This document shows, piece by piece, positions 35,502 through 45,012 of a stretch of 64,000 nucleotides of DNA. The notes beneath the pieces are model-generated. The model searched no databases. It was not told the origin of the DNA and saw nothing but the letters and a program-made list of their open reading frames with translations. The DNA comes from Streptomyces sp. NBC_00557 (GTDB lineage Bacteria > Actinomycetota > Actinomycetes > Streptomycetales > Streptomycetaceae). Within the stretch, counting starts at the first letter, position 1, and each line of letters opens with the position of its first letter. Location of the stretch: NCBI RefSeq assembly GCF_036345995.1, contig NZ_CP107796.1, forward strand, positions 992,001 to 1,056,000, in the 5' to 3' direction. A program made the position numbers and the translations under genes.

Positions 35502-36506
35502 TCAGCCGTCGGGGGCGCGGGCCGTGGCACCGCCGTCCGCAGCGCCCGGGACCGCTCCCGGAGGCGGGTGCGGCGTGCCGGCCGGGACGGGAACCGCGCC
35601 GCCGCCCGGTGGGGCCGAGGTGTACGGCGGTGCGGCGCCCGGCATGTCGGGGCCGTCGTCGGGCGGGGCGGTGGCCCAGGCGGGCGCCGGCACGATCCGG
35701 TCGCGGCGCACGTCGTGGCCGATCCGCCGTTCGATCCAGGTCCGGGTGTCGGCGCCGGCGAGCGTGAGGCGGGTGACGGGCCGGGGCGCGGCGGTCACCG
35801 CCATCACCTGGCTCGGCCGGTACGCGGACCAGGCGCTGCCCCGGGCCCCGAAGCCGGTGCCGGCCCGTGCGGGCGGCGTCAGCGGGTTGCCGCAGGCGCA
35901 GCGCACGCGGGGCAGGCCCCGGTCGTCGACGAGGACGGCGGTGCCGGCCTGGAGCACGGCCTGGTAGCCGGTCTCCTTTCCGGCGCGGTAGCCGTGGTCG
36001 GTGACCCGGGTGTCGGCGCGCAGCACGACCGGGGTGAGGCCGCGCAGATAGCCGCGCAGGCCGCTCTCGGCGACGCCGGCCACCCGGGCGAAGGCGGCGC
36101 CCTTGGCGCGGTCCGCCGTCAGATAGGCGATCTGCCGCTCGACGTCACAGCCGGAGACGCCTGCCGTGCCGCCGTAGAGACCGGGCGTCGCGCCGGACAC
36201 GACCCGCACCGCGCGCAGGGGCACGGCGACCAGTGCGGCGGGCAGGGCCGGCGCGGAGGAGGAGGCGCCGGGCGGCCCGGTGGCGGCGGGCTCGGCGCTG
36301 CTCGCGGCGGGGGTCACCGGCCGGGGTGCCGTCGGCGTCGTGACCGTGGAACCGGTGAACGGGTCGGGCCCCTGCGCAGCGGCGGGCAGGAGGTAGACCT
36401 CCTCGCCCATCCGGGCCTCCTTGACACCGTGGCCGGCGCAGCCGGCGACGAGGAACGCCACCGAGAGCGCGCAGGCCGTGACGATGGATCCGGCGGATAT
36501 CCGCAC
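35502..36506 (-). CDS. Secreted lipoprotein, DUF6777-like
   Basis: A 334-aa exported protein. The signal peptide ends in lipobox FLVAGC (Cys near residue 18), then a Pro/Ala/Ser linker, then a folded domain (about 95-270) with LYGGTAGVSGCDVERQIAYL, a Cys-x-Cys near 200 (RVRCACGNPL), and a Pro-rich C-terminal tail. I associate the LYGG...CD start with the actinobacterial DUF6777 family from memory; function unknown. GTG 36506 has GGAG at good spacing, and the upstream frame is rejected. Confidence 0.75.
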   Translation of the reverse strand: MRISAGSIVTACALSVAFLVAGCAGHGVKEARMGEEVYLLPAAAQGPDPFTGSTVTTPTAPRPVTPAASSAEPAATGPPGASSSAPALPAALVAVPLRAVRVVSGATPGLYGGTAGVSGCDVERQIAYLTADRAKGAAFARVAGVAESGLRGYLRGLTPVVLRADTRVTDHGYRAGKETGYQAVLQAGTAVLVDDRGLPRVRCACGNPLTPPARAGTGFGARGSAWSAYRPSQVMAVTAAPRPVTRLTLAGADTRTWIERRIGHDVRRDRIVPAPAWATAPPDDGPDMPGAAPPYTSAPPGGGAVPVPAGTPHPPPGAVPGAADGGATARAPDG

Positions 36507-36644
36507 CGTACACTCCGCATCACTGTGGGTGATTTCTCTCCATTGTCTGCATCGCTCCCGTCCGGCTGGCAACTCGGCAGCGGGTCGGCGGATCATGAGG
36601 GGCCGGCACCGGGGGCCGGCCGTGACGAAGGGCACGCAGCAGCC

Positions 36645-38069
36645 GTGAACTGGTTCACCGCTCCCGACTACTGGCTGAGCCGGCTGGTCTTCCAGCGGGC
36701 TCTGGCCGCCGTGTACCTGGTGGCGTTCCTGACCGCGGCCCGGCAGTTCCGGGCGCTGCTGGGCGAGCGCGGCATGCTGCCGATCCCGCGGTTCGTGTCC
36801 CGGGTGCCCTTCAGAAGCGCCCCGAGCCTGTTCCACCTGCACTACTCCGACCGCTTCTTCGCCGCCTGCGCCTGGGGCGGCTGCGGGGTGTCGGCGGCGC
36901 TGCTCGCCGGCGCGGACTCAGCTCTGCCGCTGTGGGCGGGGATCCTGCTGTGGCTGGTGCCGTGGGCGCTGTATCTGTCGATCGTGAACGTGGGCCAGAC
37001 GTGGTACGCGTTCGGCTGGGAGTCGCTGCTGCTGGAGACGGGCTTCCTGGCCGCGTTCCTCGGCAACGGCGAGGTGGCGCCGCCGGTCGTGGTGCTGTTC
37101 CTGCTGCGCTGGATCCTGTTCCGGGTGGAGTTCGGCGCGGGACTGATCAAGCTGCGCGGCGACGCGTGCTGGCGGAAGCTGACCTGCCTGTACTACCACC
37201 ATGAGACCCAGCCCATGCCGGGCCCGCTGAGCTGGTTCTTCCACCATCTGCCGAAGCCGCTGCACCGGGTGGAGGTGGCCGCCAACCACGTCACCCAACT
37301 CGTCGTGCCGGTGCTGCTGTTCACCCCGCAGCCGGTCGCGTCGGCCGCCGCCGCGCTGATGATCGTCACCCAGTTGTGGCTGGTGCTCTCCGGCAACTTC
37401 TCCTGGCTGAACTGGATCACCATCGTGCTGGCGCTGTCGGCGCTGCAGATTCCGGCGTCCGCGCCGTCCGTGCCGGCGGCGCCGCTGTGGTACGAGGTCC
37501 TGGTGCTCGCGGTCGGCGCGCTGCTGCTCTTCCTGAGCTACCACCCGGTGGTCAACATGGTCTCCCGGCGCCAGGTCATGAACCGCTCCTTCGACCCGCT
37601 GCACCTGGTGAACACCTACGGCGCGTTCGGCAGCGTCAGCCGGGTCCGCTACGAGGTGGTGGTCGAGGGCACCCTCGACGAGGTGCCGCGGGAGGACTCC
37701 GACTGGCGGGAGTACGAGTTCCGGGGCAAGCCCGGGGACACCCGGCGCTGGCCGCGCCAGTTCGCGCCGTACCATCTGCGCCTGGACTGGCTGATGTGGT
37801 TCGCGGCGCTGTCCCCGGCCTATGCCGGCGAATGGTTCGGCGGGCTGGTGGAACGCCTGCTGGAGAACGACCGTGACACCCTGCGGCTGCTGCGCCGCTG
37901 CCCCTTCCCGCCGGACACCCCGCCCCGCTTCGTCCGGGCCCGCCTGTTCCGCTACCGCTTCACCGGCTGGCGGGAGCTGCGGGAGACCGGCGCCTGCTGG
38001 GAGCGGACGTATGTGCGCGACTATCTGCGCCCGACGAGGCTGGCGACGCAGGCGCAGCCCAGGCCGTAA
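36645..38069 (+). CDS. Lipase maturation factor (LMF)-like membrane protein
   Basis: A 474-aa integral membrane protein with about 8-9 helices and a C-terminal cytosolic or lumenal domain. Conserved LMF features are the early PDYWLSRLVFQRALAAVYLVAF, the central FGWESLLLETGFLAAFLG, RWILFRVEFGAGLIKLRGD, and the C-terminal block FAPYHLRLDWLMWFAAL. In animals LMF1 assists lipase folding; the bacterial role is unknown. GTG 36645 was chosen because homology starts at NWFTAPDYW. Shine-Dalgarno is weak. It diverges from the lipoprotein gene. Confidence 0.85.
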   Translation: MNWFTAPDYWLSRLVFQRALAAVYLVAFLTAARQFRALLGERGMLPIPRFVSRVPFRSAPSLFHLHYSDRFFAACAWGGCGVSAALLAGADSALPLWAGILLWLVPWALYLSIVNVGQTWYAFGWESLLLETGFLAAFLGNGEVAPPVVVLFLLRWILFRVEFGAGLIKLRGDACWRKLTCLYYHHETQPMPGPLSWFFHHLPKPLHRVEVAANHVTQLVVPVLLFTPQPVASAAAALMIVTQLWLVLSGNFSWLNWITIVLALSALQIPASAPSVPAAPLWYEVLVLAVGALLLFLSYHPVVNMVSRRQVMNRSFDPLHLVNTYGAFGSVSRVRYEVVVEGTLDEVPREDSDWREYEFRGKPGDTRRWPRQFAPYHLRLDWLMWFAALSPAYAGEWFGGLVERLLENDRDTLRLLRRCPFPPDTPPRFVRARLFRYRFTGWRELRETGACWERTYVRDYLRPTRLATQAQPRP

Positions 38070-38151
38070 CGGAGCCGGCCCGTGGCCAGGCGCATGACGG
38101 GGACACATCAACCCGGGGTTCGGGTCCGGGTAAACCTGGGCGGTAGTCCGT

Positions 38152-38991
38152 TCACAGGCGATAGACGCGGGTCGCGGTCCCGGCGAAGACGCTCGCCCGC
38201 TCGTCGTCGCTCAGCTCGGCGGTCAGCGCGCGGGCGGTGTCCATGACCCGCCCGTAGGACGCGGCGAGGGTGCACACCGGCCAGTCGGAGCCGAACATCA
38301 GGCGGTCGGGCCCGAAGGCCTCCAGTGCGGTGTCGGTGTACGGTCGCAGGTCTGCCGTCGTCCAGGTGGCGGGGTCGGCCTCGGTGACCAGGCCGGAGAG
38401 TTTGGCGACGGTGTTCGGGTGCGCGGCGAGTGCGCGCAGGGCGGACGCCCAGGGCTCGTGCTCCCCGGCGGCGATCGGCGGTTTGCCCACGTGGTCGAGG
38501 ACGAAGGTGAGGTGGGGCAGCCGTGCGGCCGCCTCGGCGCAGGCCGGGAGCTGGTGGGGCAGGACGACCAGGTCGTATGCCAGCCCCGCCGCCGCCACGG
38601 CCGTGAGTCCCCGCTGTACGTCCCGCCGCAGCAGCCACTGGGGGTCAGGCTCGCTCTGGACCTGGTGCCGGATGCCCTTCAGGAAGGCGCCGCCGGGGAG
38701 TGCGCGCAGCCGGGCCAGTTCGTCGCCGATGTCGGGGCGGGTGAGGTCGGTCCAGCCCACGACGCCGGCGACGAGGTCGTGCCCGGCCGCGAGCGCGAGG
38801 AACTCGGGTGTCTCCTCGGCGACGGTGACCGTCTGGACGAGGACCGTGCGGTCCACGCCCGCCGCGCGGGCCTCCGGTTCCAGGTCGGCGAGGCTGAAGT
38901 TCCGCCGCAGCGGCTTCAGTTCCGGGCCCCTGATCCAGTCCTGGTCGCGTACGGACAGGTCCCAGACGTGGTGGTGGGCGTCGACGGTCAC
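38152..38991 (-). CDS. Amidohydrolase-family sugar lactonase (L-fuconolactonase-like)
   Basis: A 279-aa TIM-barrel hydrolase of the amidohydrolase_2 (PF04909) group. Metal or catalytic residues are in VDAHHHVWD at the N-terminus, FVLDHVGKPPI in the middle, and LMFGSDWPV near the end. In non-phosphorylative L-fucose catabolism this step opens L-fuconolactone to L-fuconate. GTG 38991 overlaps the mutarotase stop as GTGA. It is the last gene of the sugar operon. A role on L-rhamnono-lactone is possible; the neighbouring dehydratase favours fucose. Confidence 0.85.
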   Translation of the reverse strand: MTVDAHHHVWDLSVRDQDWIRGPELKPLRRNFSLADLEPEARAAGVDRTVLVQTVTVAEETPEFLALAAGHDLVAGVVGWTDLTRPDIGDELARLRALPGGAFLKGIRHQVQSEPDPQWLLRRDVQRGLTAVAAAGLAYDLVVLPHQLPACAEAAARLPHLTFVLDHVGKPPIAAGEHEPWASALRALAAHPNTVAKLSGLVTEADPATWTTADLRPYTDTALEAFGPDRLMFGSDWPVCTLAASYGRVMDTARALTAELSDDERASVFAGTATRVYRL

Positions 38992-39338
38992 GGCAGCTCC
39001 CAGACGACGGGCAGTCCGGCGTCCGCGCCCGAGCGCGAGTAGTCGTGCACGACGTCGAGCAGCTCGGCCATGCGGGCCTGCCAGGCCACGTTGACCGGGA
39101 GCTGTTCCAGTTCGGCGAGCAGGCGGCCGTAGTCCTCGCACTCCAGCACATGGAACAGATCGGTTCCTCCCCCACGCTCGGCTGCGCTCGCGCGGGGGGA
39201 CCCCCACCGCCAGATGGTCCAGGAGGTGGCGCCGGCGGCCCGGATGGCCTTGGTCAGTTCCCTGGGCACCTCGCGGTGGGCCGCCTCGTAGTCGGCGATC
39301 CTGTCGGCGCGGACCTTGGTGTGCAGAGCGACCCTCAT
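38988..39338 (-). CDS. RhaM-type L-rhamnose/L-fucose mutarotase with in-frame repeat insertion
   Basis: A 116-aa mutarotase of the L-rhamnose mutarotase fold that interconverts sugar anomers. The core includes MRVALHTKVRADRI, WTIWRW, HVLECEDY and VVHDYS. Between WTIWRW and TDLFHVLE lies an unusual stretch of about 13 residues (GSPRASAAERGGG) encoded exactly by a Streptomyces palindromic repeat; family members normally pass directly from the Trp strand to the next strand. The repeat keeps the frame and lands in a surface turn, so the protein may still work. It overlaps the genes on both sides by 4 nt (ATGA and GTGA). Confidence 0.83.
   Translation of the reverse strand: MRVALHTKVRADRIADYEAAHREVPRELTKAIRAAGATSWTIWRWGSPRASAAERGGGTDLFHVLECEDYGRLLAELEQLPVNVAWQARMAELLDVVHDYSRSGADAGLPVVWELP
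39166..39207. repeat. Streptomyces interspersed palindromic (REP-like) element inside a coding region
   Basis: The sequence contains TCCCCCACGCTCGGCTGCGC and then TCGCGCGGGGGGACCCCCAC, an imperfect inverted repeat (CCCCC-A-CGC ... GCG-C-GGGGG around a CTCGGCTGCG-type core). I recognise this as a widespread dispersed repeat of Streptomyces genomes, usually intergenic. No second copy was seen in this window. Confidence 0.7.
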
Positions 39339-40306
39339 GACGGTCCTTCCTCTCGGGGCAGCAGGCCGGACTCCCGCAGCTCCTGCCAGAACCCGGCCGG
39401 GACCGCGGATGCGAACTGGTCGGCGCAGTCGTGGACTTCGGCCGCCGAGCGGAGCCCGGCCAGGACTCCGGCGACGGCCGGCGGGGCGGAGGCGAAGGCC
39501 AGCGCGGCGGCACGCAGGGTGGTGCCGTGCCGCTCGGCGACCGCCTTCATGCGCAGGGCACGGTCCAGCAACTCCTGCGGCGCGGGGCCGTAGTCGTACG
39601 TCGAGGCGGGCGTGGGGTCGGCCAGCAGGCCCGAGTTGAAGACGCCGCCGAGCACGACGGACACCCCGCGCTCGGCGGCCGCCGGCAGCAGGTCGGCTGC
39701 GGCGCTCTGGTCGAGCAGGGTGTAGCGGCCCGCGCACAGGACCACGTCCACGTCGGTGTCGCGGACGAACCGGGTGAGCAGGGCGGTCTGGTTCATGCCC
39801 GCGCCGATCGCGCCGACGACGCCTTCGGCGCGCAGCTTCTCCAGGGCGGGGTAGGCCTCGCGGAAGGCCGGCTCGGCGTGGTCGTCGGGGTCGTGCAGAT
39901 AGACCACGTCGACGCGGTCGAGGCCGAGGCGGGCAAGGCTCGCCTCCAGGGTGCGGCGCACGCCGTCGGCGCTGAAGTCCCACACGCGCCGGTGCGTCGC
40001 CGGCACGGCGAACCCGTGCGCGAGGTCGTCGCCCGTGCCGTCGGCCGCTTCGAGACGGCGGCCGACCTTGGTGGACACGGTGTAGCGGGCGCGGTCGTAG
40101 GCGCGCAGGGCGGCGCCGAGCCGGCGTTCGGACAGGCCGAGGCCGTAGTGCGGGGCGGTGTCGAAGTACCGGATGCCGCGCTGCCAGGCGGCCCGCACCG
40201 CCTCGGCCGCCTGCTCGTCGTCCATCGGCGTGTAGAGGTTGCCGAGCGGCGCGGCGCCGAAGCCGAGCGGGCTGATCTCGACGCGGCTGCGGCCGAGCCT
40301 GGTCAT
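39335..40306 (-). CDS. Aldo/keto reductase, probable L-fucose dehydrogenase
   Basis: A 323-aa (alpha/beta)8 oxidoreductase. The catalytic tetrad is visible: Asp in FDTAP, Tyr in HYGLGLSERRLG, Lys in VSTKVGR and His in VVYLHDPDD. It belongs to the D-threo-aldose/L-fucose dehydrogenase type of AKR (start [23 protein letters not shown]). In this operon it most likely oxidises L-fucose to the lactone. It overlaps the SDR gene and the mutarotase gene by 4 nt each. The SDR could instead be the sugar dehydrogenase. Confidence 0.87.
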   Translation of the reverse strand: MTRLGRSRVEISPLGFGAAPLGNLYTPMDDEQAAEAVRAAWQRGIRYFDTAPHYGLGLSERRLGAALRAYDRARYTVSTKVGRRLEAADGTGDDLAHGFAVPATHRRVWDFSADGVRRTLEASLARLGLDRVDVVYLHDPDDHAEPAFREAYPALEKLRAEGVVGAIGAGMNQTALLTRFVRDTDVDVVLCAGRYTLLDQSAAADLLPAAAERGVSVVLGGVFNSGLLADPTPASTYDYGPAPQELLDRALRMKAVAERHGTTLRAAALAFASAPPAVAGVLAGLRSAAEVHDCADQFASAVPAGFWQELRESGLLPREEGPS

Positions 40307-41058
40307 CGGCCCGCCGGGCGCAGCCTGAGGCCCTGCATGCCGCCGTCGATGGCGAGGGCGGTGCCGGTGGTGGCGCCGGACAGGGGGCCGGCCAGGTAGG
40401 CGATGGCGCCCGCGACCTCGGCGGCGGAGACCAGGCGTCCGGTGGGCTGGCGGGCCTCGAGGGCGGCGCGTTCGGCGGCCGGGTCGTCGGCCGCGTCCAG
40501 CAGCCGGCCGATCCACGGGGTGTCCACCGTGCCGGGGTTGACGCAGGTGACGCGGATGCCCTCGCGGACGTGGTCGGCGGCCATGGCGAGGGTCAGGGAG
40601 TACACGGCGCCCTTGGTGGCGCTGTAGAGGGCGCGTTGCGGGAGGCCGGCGGTGGCGGCGATGGAGCAGGTGTTGACGATCGCGGCGTGCGCCGAGCGGC
40701 GCAGGTGCGGGAGGGCGGCGCGGGCGGTGCGGACCATCCCGAGGACGTTGACGTCGAAGACGTGCCGCCACTCGGCGTCGTCGTTGTCCTCGACCGTGCC
40801 CTGGGCGCCGATCCCGGCGTTGTTGACGAGGATGTCCAGGCCGCCGAGGTCGTCGGCGGCCCGCTCGACGGCCGTGCGGACCGAGGCGTCGTCGGTGACG
40901 TCCGCCCGGTAGGCCAGGAGCGGCTTGTCGACGCCCGTCGTGTCCCGGTCGAGGACGGCGACCCGGGCGCCGCGGGCGGCGAGGAGGTCGGCGGTCGCCC
41001 GGCCGATGCCGGACGCGCCCCCGGTGACCAGGGCCTTCAGACCCTCGAAGTCGCTCAT
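40303..41058 (-). CDS. SDR oxidoreductase, probable 2-keto-3-deoxy-L-fuconate dehydrogenase
   Basis: A 251-aa classical short-chain dehydrogenase. Cofactor motif [11 protein letters not shown] with Asp after the second strand (VAVLDRD) suggests NAD+. NNAGIG follows, then the catalytic Ser in CSIAATAG and YSATK as the Tyr-Lys pair. In the known L-fucose pathway an SDR oxidises 2-keto-3-deoxy-L-fuconate at C4. ATGA overlaps tie it to the dehydratase gene before it and the AKR gene after it. Confidence 0.87.
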   Translation of the reverse strand: MSDFEGLKALVTGGASGIGRATADLLAARGARVAVLDRDTTGVDKPLLAYRADVTDDASVRTAVERAADDLGGLDILVNNAGIGAQGTVEDNDDAEWRHVFDVNVLGMVRTARAALPHLRRSAHAAIVNTCSIAATAGLPQRALYSATKGAVYSLTLAMAADHVREGIRVTCVNPGTVDTPWIGRLLDAADDPAAERAALEARQPTGRLVSAAEVAGAIAYLAGPLSGATTGTALAIDGGMQGLRLRPAGR

Positions 41059-42395
41059 GCGGCGTGTCCCTTCTGGGTGTCGGGAGCGGCGGCCCAGCAG
41101 GCGCCGCCGGGGAAGGCGTACCGCGCGACCGACTCCGGGCGCAGGGCGGCGGAGAAGCCGGGCGCGGTGGGTGCCCGGTAGTGGCCGTCGCGGACGACGA
41201 CGGGGGTGACGAAGTGCTCGTGCAGGTGGTCGACGTACTCGATGACCCGGTCCTCGGTGGTGCCGGAGACGGCCAGGTAGTCGAACATCGACAGGTGCTG
41301 GACTAGTTCGCACAGACCGACGCCGCCCGCGTGCGGGCAGACGGGGACGCCGAACCTGGCGGCGAGCAGCAGGATGGCGAGGTTCTCGTTGACGCCGGCG
41401 ACGCGGGCCGCGTCGATCTGGACGATGTCGACGGCGCCGGCCTGGAGCAGCTGCTTGAACATGATCCGGTTGTGCACGTGTTCGCCGGTGGCGACCTTCA
41501 CCGGGGCCACCGCGCGGCGGATCGCGGCGTGGCCGAGGACGTCGTCGGGGCTGGTGGGCTCCTCGATCCAGTACGGGTCGAAGGCGGCGAGGGCCCTGGT
41601 CCAGCGGATCGCCTCGTCCACGTTCCAGCGCTGGTTGGCGTCGACGGCGAGCCGGATGTCCGGTCCGACGACCGCGCGGGCGACCCGGCAGCGCCGGATG
41701 TCGTCGTCGAGGTCGGCGCCGACCTTCAGCTTGATCTGCGTGAAGCCGTCGGCGACGGCCTGCGCGGCGAGCCGGCCGAGCTTGTCGTCGTCGTAGCCGA
41801 GCCAGCCCGGTGAGGTGGTGTAGGCGGGGTAGCCGCGCTCCAGCAGCCGCGCCCGGCGCTCGGCTGCGCCTTCTCTGCCCCGCCGCAGCAGGCCGAGGGC
41901 CTCCTCGGGGGTGAGCGCGTCCGCGATGTACCGGAAGTCGATCTGTCCGACCAGCCACTCGGGTTCGGCGTCGGCGAGCAGCTGCCACAGCGGCTTGCCG
42001 GCCCGGCGGGCGGCGAGGTCCCAGACGGCGTTGACGACGGCCCCGACGGCCATGTGCATCACGCCCTTCTCGGGGCCGAGCCAGCGCAGCTGGCTGTCGC
42101 CGATCAGGTCGCGGAAGAGCGAGCCGGGGTCGGCGCACAGCCCGGCCACGTCGCGGCCGAGCACATGGTCCCGGAGCGCGTCGATCGCGGCGACCTGGAC
42201 GTCGTTGCCCCGCCCGATGGTGAAGACGAACCCGTGTCCCTCGTGCCCGTCGCCGGCGTCGGTGCGCAGCACGACGTAGGCCGCGGAGTAGTCGGGGTCC
42301 GGGTTCATCGCGTCGGAGCCGTCCAGCTCGCGCGAGGTGGGGAAGCGGATGTCGTGGGTGTCGACCGCGATGACGCGGGCGGGGGCCTGGGACAC
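41055..42395 (-). CDS. L-fuconate dehydratase (enolase superfamily)
   Basis: A 446-aa mandelate-racemase-type enolase-superfamily enzyme. The barrel carries KLKVG (the KxK base), metal ligands in [15 protein letters not shown] and TGEHVHNR, and the downstream CPHAGGVG containing the catalytic His. N-terminal residues [29 protein letters not shown] are typical of L-fuconate dehydratases. It makes 2-keto-3-deoxy-L-fuconate. The open frame begins at 42413, but GTG 42395 has AAAGGA 6 nt upstream and is preferred. It is 36 nt downstream of the ABC permease gene and overlaps the SDR gene by 4 nt. Confidence 0.9.
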   Translation of the reverse strand: MSQAPARVIAVDTHDIRFPTSRELDGSDAMNPDPDYSAAYVVLRTDAGDGHEGHGFVFTIGRGNDVQVAAIDALRDHVLGRDVAGLCADPGSLFRDLIGDSQLRWLGPEKGVMHMAVGAVVNAVWDLAARRAGKPLWQLLADAEPEWLVGQIDFRYIADALTPEEALGLLRRGREGAAERRARLLERGYPAYTTSPGWLGYDDDKLGRLAAQAVADGFTQIKLKVGADLDDDIRRCRVARAVVGPDIRLAVDANQRWNVDEAIRWTRALAAFDPYWIEEPTSPDDVLGHAAIRRAVAPVKVATGEHVHNRIMFKQLLQAGAVDIVQIDAARVAGVNENLAILLLAARFGVPVCPHAGGVGLCELVQHLSMFDYLAVSGTTEDRVIEYVDHLHEHFVTPVVVRDGHYRAPTAPGFSAALRPESVARYAFPGGACWAAAPDTQKGHAA

Positions 42396-42431
42396 TGAAG
42401 TCCTTTCGGTCACGGGCGGGGTGACGGGGCA

Positions 42432-43469
42432 TCAGTCCTGGGCGCGGCCCGTGGTCACGCGGGCGATGACGAGGGCGACCAGGATGATCCCGCCGTAGAT
42501 GGCCTGGATCCAGAACGAGGGCACCTGGGCGAGGGTGAGCAGGTTCTGTACGACGCCCAGCAGGAGGACCCCGGTCAGGGCGCCGGACATGGTGCCCTTG
42601 CCGCCGTCGAGGCTGATGCCGCCGATCACCGCCGCCGCGAACACGGTGAAGATCATGTTCTGGCCCTGGTTGGCGCTGATCGCGCCGACGTACCCGGTCT
42701 GCAGCAGGCCGCCGAGCGAGGCGAGCACGCCCGCGACCACGTACACGCCGAGCATGATCCGGTCCACGCGGACGCCGGCCGCGCGGGCGGCGTCCGCGTT
42801 GCCGCCGATCGCGTACAGGGCGCGGCCGGTGCGGTGGTACTTCAGCACGAACCCCGCCATGGCGAAGGCGAGGGCGGCGAGCCACACGGACAGCGGCACG
42901 TCGAGGAACGTGGTGGAAGCCAGGGAGTAGAAGCTGTCGGGCATGCCGAACAGGGTCTTGCCCTTGGTGGCGCCGACCAGCAGGCCGCGCAGCACGATGA
43001 GCATCGCGAGGGTGACGATGAAGGCGTTGAGCCGGAACTTCACCACGAGGACGCCGTTGAAGGCGCCGACGACCGCGCCGACCACGGGGATCGCGAGCAG
43101 CGCGAGCGCGGCCGGGAAGCCGGTGCCCCAGCCCGACTGGCTCGCGGGCAGCACCAGCAGGGCGCCGACGGCGGGCGCGACGCCGACGACGGACTCCAGG
43201 GACAGGTCGAACTTGCCGGTGATCAGCACGAGGGATTCGGCGAGCACGACCATGGCGAGGGCGGCGGAGGCGCCGAGGACCGAGATCAGGTTCCGCTCGG
43301 TCAGGAAGGAGTCGTTGACCACCGCGCCGAGCACCATCAGCAGCACCAGGGCGGGGACCAGGGCGAGTTCGCGGGCGCGGCGCAGCAGGACGGTCCTGGA
43401 GCCACCGGTGCCCTGCCGGTCCCGGGTGGGCATGGCGGCGGCGGGCGCCGCGGCCTTCATCTCAGTCAC
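42432..43469 (-). CDS. Sugar ABC transporter permease (CUT2/RbsC-like)
   Basis: A 345-aa permease with about 8-10 helices. The family signature GRALYAIGGNADAARAAGV marks the cytoplasmic coupling loop, and the C-terminal VVQNLLTLAQVPSFWIQAIYGGIIL is typical of ribose/rhamnose-type permeases. A single permease gene implies a homodimeric channel. GTG 43469 overlaps the ATPase stop by 8 nt; ATG 43460 is an alternative. It works with the adjacent ATPase and binding protein to import the sugar handled by the downstream enzymes. Confidence 0.9.
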   Translation of the reverse strand: MTEMKAAAPAAAMPTRDRQGTGGSRTVLLRRARELALVPALVLLMVLGAVVNDSFLTERNLISVLGASAALAMVVLAESLVLITGKFDLSLESVVGVAPAVGALLVLPASQSGWGTGFPAALALLAIPVVGAVVGAFNGVLVVKFRLNAFIVTLAMLIVLRGLLVGATKGKTLFGMPDSFYSLASTTFLDVPLSVWLAALAFAMAGFVLKYHRTGRALYAIGGNADAARAAGVRVDRIMLGVYVVAGVLASLGGLLQTGYVGAISANQGQNMIFTVFAAAVIGGISLDGGKGTMSGALTGVLLLGVVQNLLTLAQVPSFWIQAIYGGIILVALVIARVTTGRAQD

Positions 43470-45012
43470 CCCGGCCCCCGCGGCTCGGCCGGGGGTCCGG
43501 GGGCTGCCCCCGGGAGATGCTGTAGCCATGGTCAACTCCTTCGATGGAGGCGATCAGCTCGTGGTCGCGCCAGCCGGCCGGGTGCTCGGCGACGACACGG
43601 CCGTGGAACAGGACGAGGACGCGGTCGCAGCGGCGCAGGTCGTCGAGTTCGTCGGAGACGACGAGGACGGCGGTGCCGTCCTTGCGTGCGCTGTCCATGC
43701 GGGCGAGCAGCGACTCCTTGGACTTCACGTCGACGCCGGCGGTGGGGTTGATCAGCACCAGCAGGCGGGGGTCGGAAGCGAGAGCGCGGGCCATGACGAC
43801 CTTCTGCGCGTTGCCGCCGGACAGGTCGGACACCGGCTGGTCGGGGCCCTCGGCGTGGATGTCGAGGCGGTCGATCAGGCCGGCGGCGAAGCGGCGCCGG
43901 GCGGCGGGGGCGACGAAGCCGAACCGGCCGAGCCGGTCCAGCACGCTGAGGGTGGCGTTGTCGCCGATGCTCATGCCGGACACCAGCCCCTGCTCGTGCC
44001 GGTCTCGCGGGACACAGCCGACGCCGGCCCTGAGGGCGGCCCGTACGTCCCCGAACGGCAGCGGTGCGCCGTCCAGTTCGGCGGTGCCGCCGGTCGGGGT
44101 GTGCAGTCCGGCGAAGGACTCGGCCAGCTCGGTCTTGCCGCTGCCGCTGGAGCCGGCGAGTCCGACGACCTCGCCGCGGCGGACGGTGAGGTCGACGTTC
44201 TCGTACGCCGGCGAGGTGAGCCCGTGCGCGGCCAGCAGGACGGGGGCGCGCTCGTCGGCCTCCCTGGCGGGTGCGGCCTGTTCGGCGACGGACTCCCCCG
44301 CCATGGCCTCCACCAGGGCCGCCTTCGGCAGGCCGGCGACGGGCGCGGTGGTGATCCAGCGGGCGTCGCGCAGCACGGTGACCGTCTGGCAGACCTCGTA
44401 CACCTCCTGGAGGTGGTGGGAGATGAACAGGAAGGTGACGCCCGAGTCCTGCAAGGACCGCATGCGGGTGAAGAGGCGCTCGATCTCCCGGTTGTCGAGC
44501 TGGGCGGTGGGTTCGTCCAGCACGATGAACCGGGCGCCGAGGCTCAGCGCCCGCGCGATTTCCACCATCTGGCGGTCCTCGACCCTGAGGTCGGCGGTGC
44601 GTGCCTCCGGGTCGACGCGCACGTCCCAGGTGCCGAGCAGGTCGGCGGCCTCCCGGCGCAGCCGGCGCCAGCTGATCAGGCCGCGGCCGGTCGGCTGACG
44701 GTTGAGGAACAGGTTCTCGGCGACGGTCAGTTCCGGGACGACCGTGGGTTTCTGGTAGACGCAGGCGACCTTGCGGCGCCAGGCGTCCCGGTCGGCGAGC
44801 GGGGGCGCGGGCTCGCCGTCGAAGCGGACGGTGCCCGCGTCCGGGGCCTGCAGTCCGGTGAGGACGTTCACCAGGGTGGACTTGCCGGCGCCGTTGCGGC
44901 CGACCAGGGCGTGGGACTCGCCGGGCAGCACGGTGAGCCGGCCGTCGGCGAGCGCGACGGTGGGGCCGTACCGCTTGACGATGCCCTCTGCTTCAACGAG
45001 TGGCGTGCTCAT
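43462..45012 (-). CDS. Sugar ABC transporter ATPase with two ABC domains (RbsA-like)
   Basis: A 516-aa tandem ATPase. Domain 1 has Walker A GRNGAGKST, a degenerate signature (LRVEDRQMVEIARAL) and Walker B FIVLDEPTAQLD. Domain 2 has Walker A GSSGSGKT and signature LSGGNAQKVVMARA, but Walker B LLVLINPTAGVD, so the catalytic Glu is replaced by Asn. The result is one composite competent site and one impaired site, a pattern also seen in other asymmetrical transporters. It overlaps the binding-protein gene by ATGA. ATG 45012 preferred over 45030. Confidence 0.9.
   Translation of the reverse strand: MSTPLVEAEGIVKRYGPTVALADGRLTVLPGESHALVGRNGAGKSTLVNVLTGLQAPDAGTVRFDGEPAPPLADRDAWRRKVACVYQKPTVVPELTVAENLFLNRQPTGRGLISWRRLRREAADLLGTWDVRVDPEARTADLRVEDRQMVEIARALSLGARFIVLDEPTAQLDNREIERLFTRMRSLQDSGVTFLFISHHLQEVYEVCQTVTVLRDARWITTAPVAGLPKAALVEAMAGESVAEQAAPAREADERAPVLLAAHGLTSPAYENVDLTVRRGEVVGLAGSSGSGKTELAESFAGLHTPTGGTAELDGAPLPFGDVRAALRAGVGCVPRDRHEQGLVSGMSIGDNATLSVLDRLGRFGFVAPAARRRFAAGLIDRLDIHAEGPDQPVSDLSGGNAQKVVMARALASDPRLLVLINPTAGVDVKSKESLLARMDSARKDGTAVLVVSDELDDLRRCDRVLVLFHGRVVAEHPAGWRDHELIASIEGVDHGYSISRGQPPDPRPSRGGRGD

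Noticed and set aside
41848..41880. Second copy of the palindromic repeat in the fuconate dehydratase gene (CGCTCGGCTGCGCC)
   Set aside because: Matches only the core of the repeat, lacks the flanking C/G runs, and encodes residues expected for the family.
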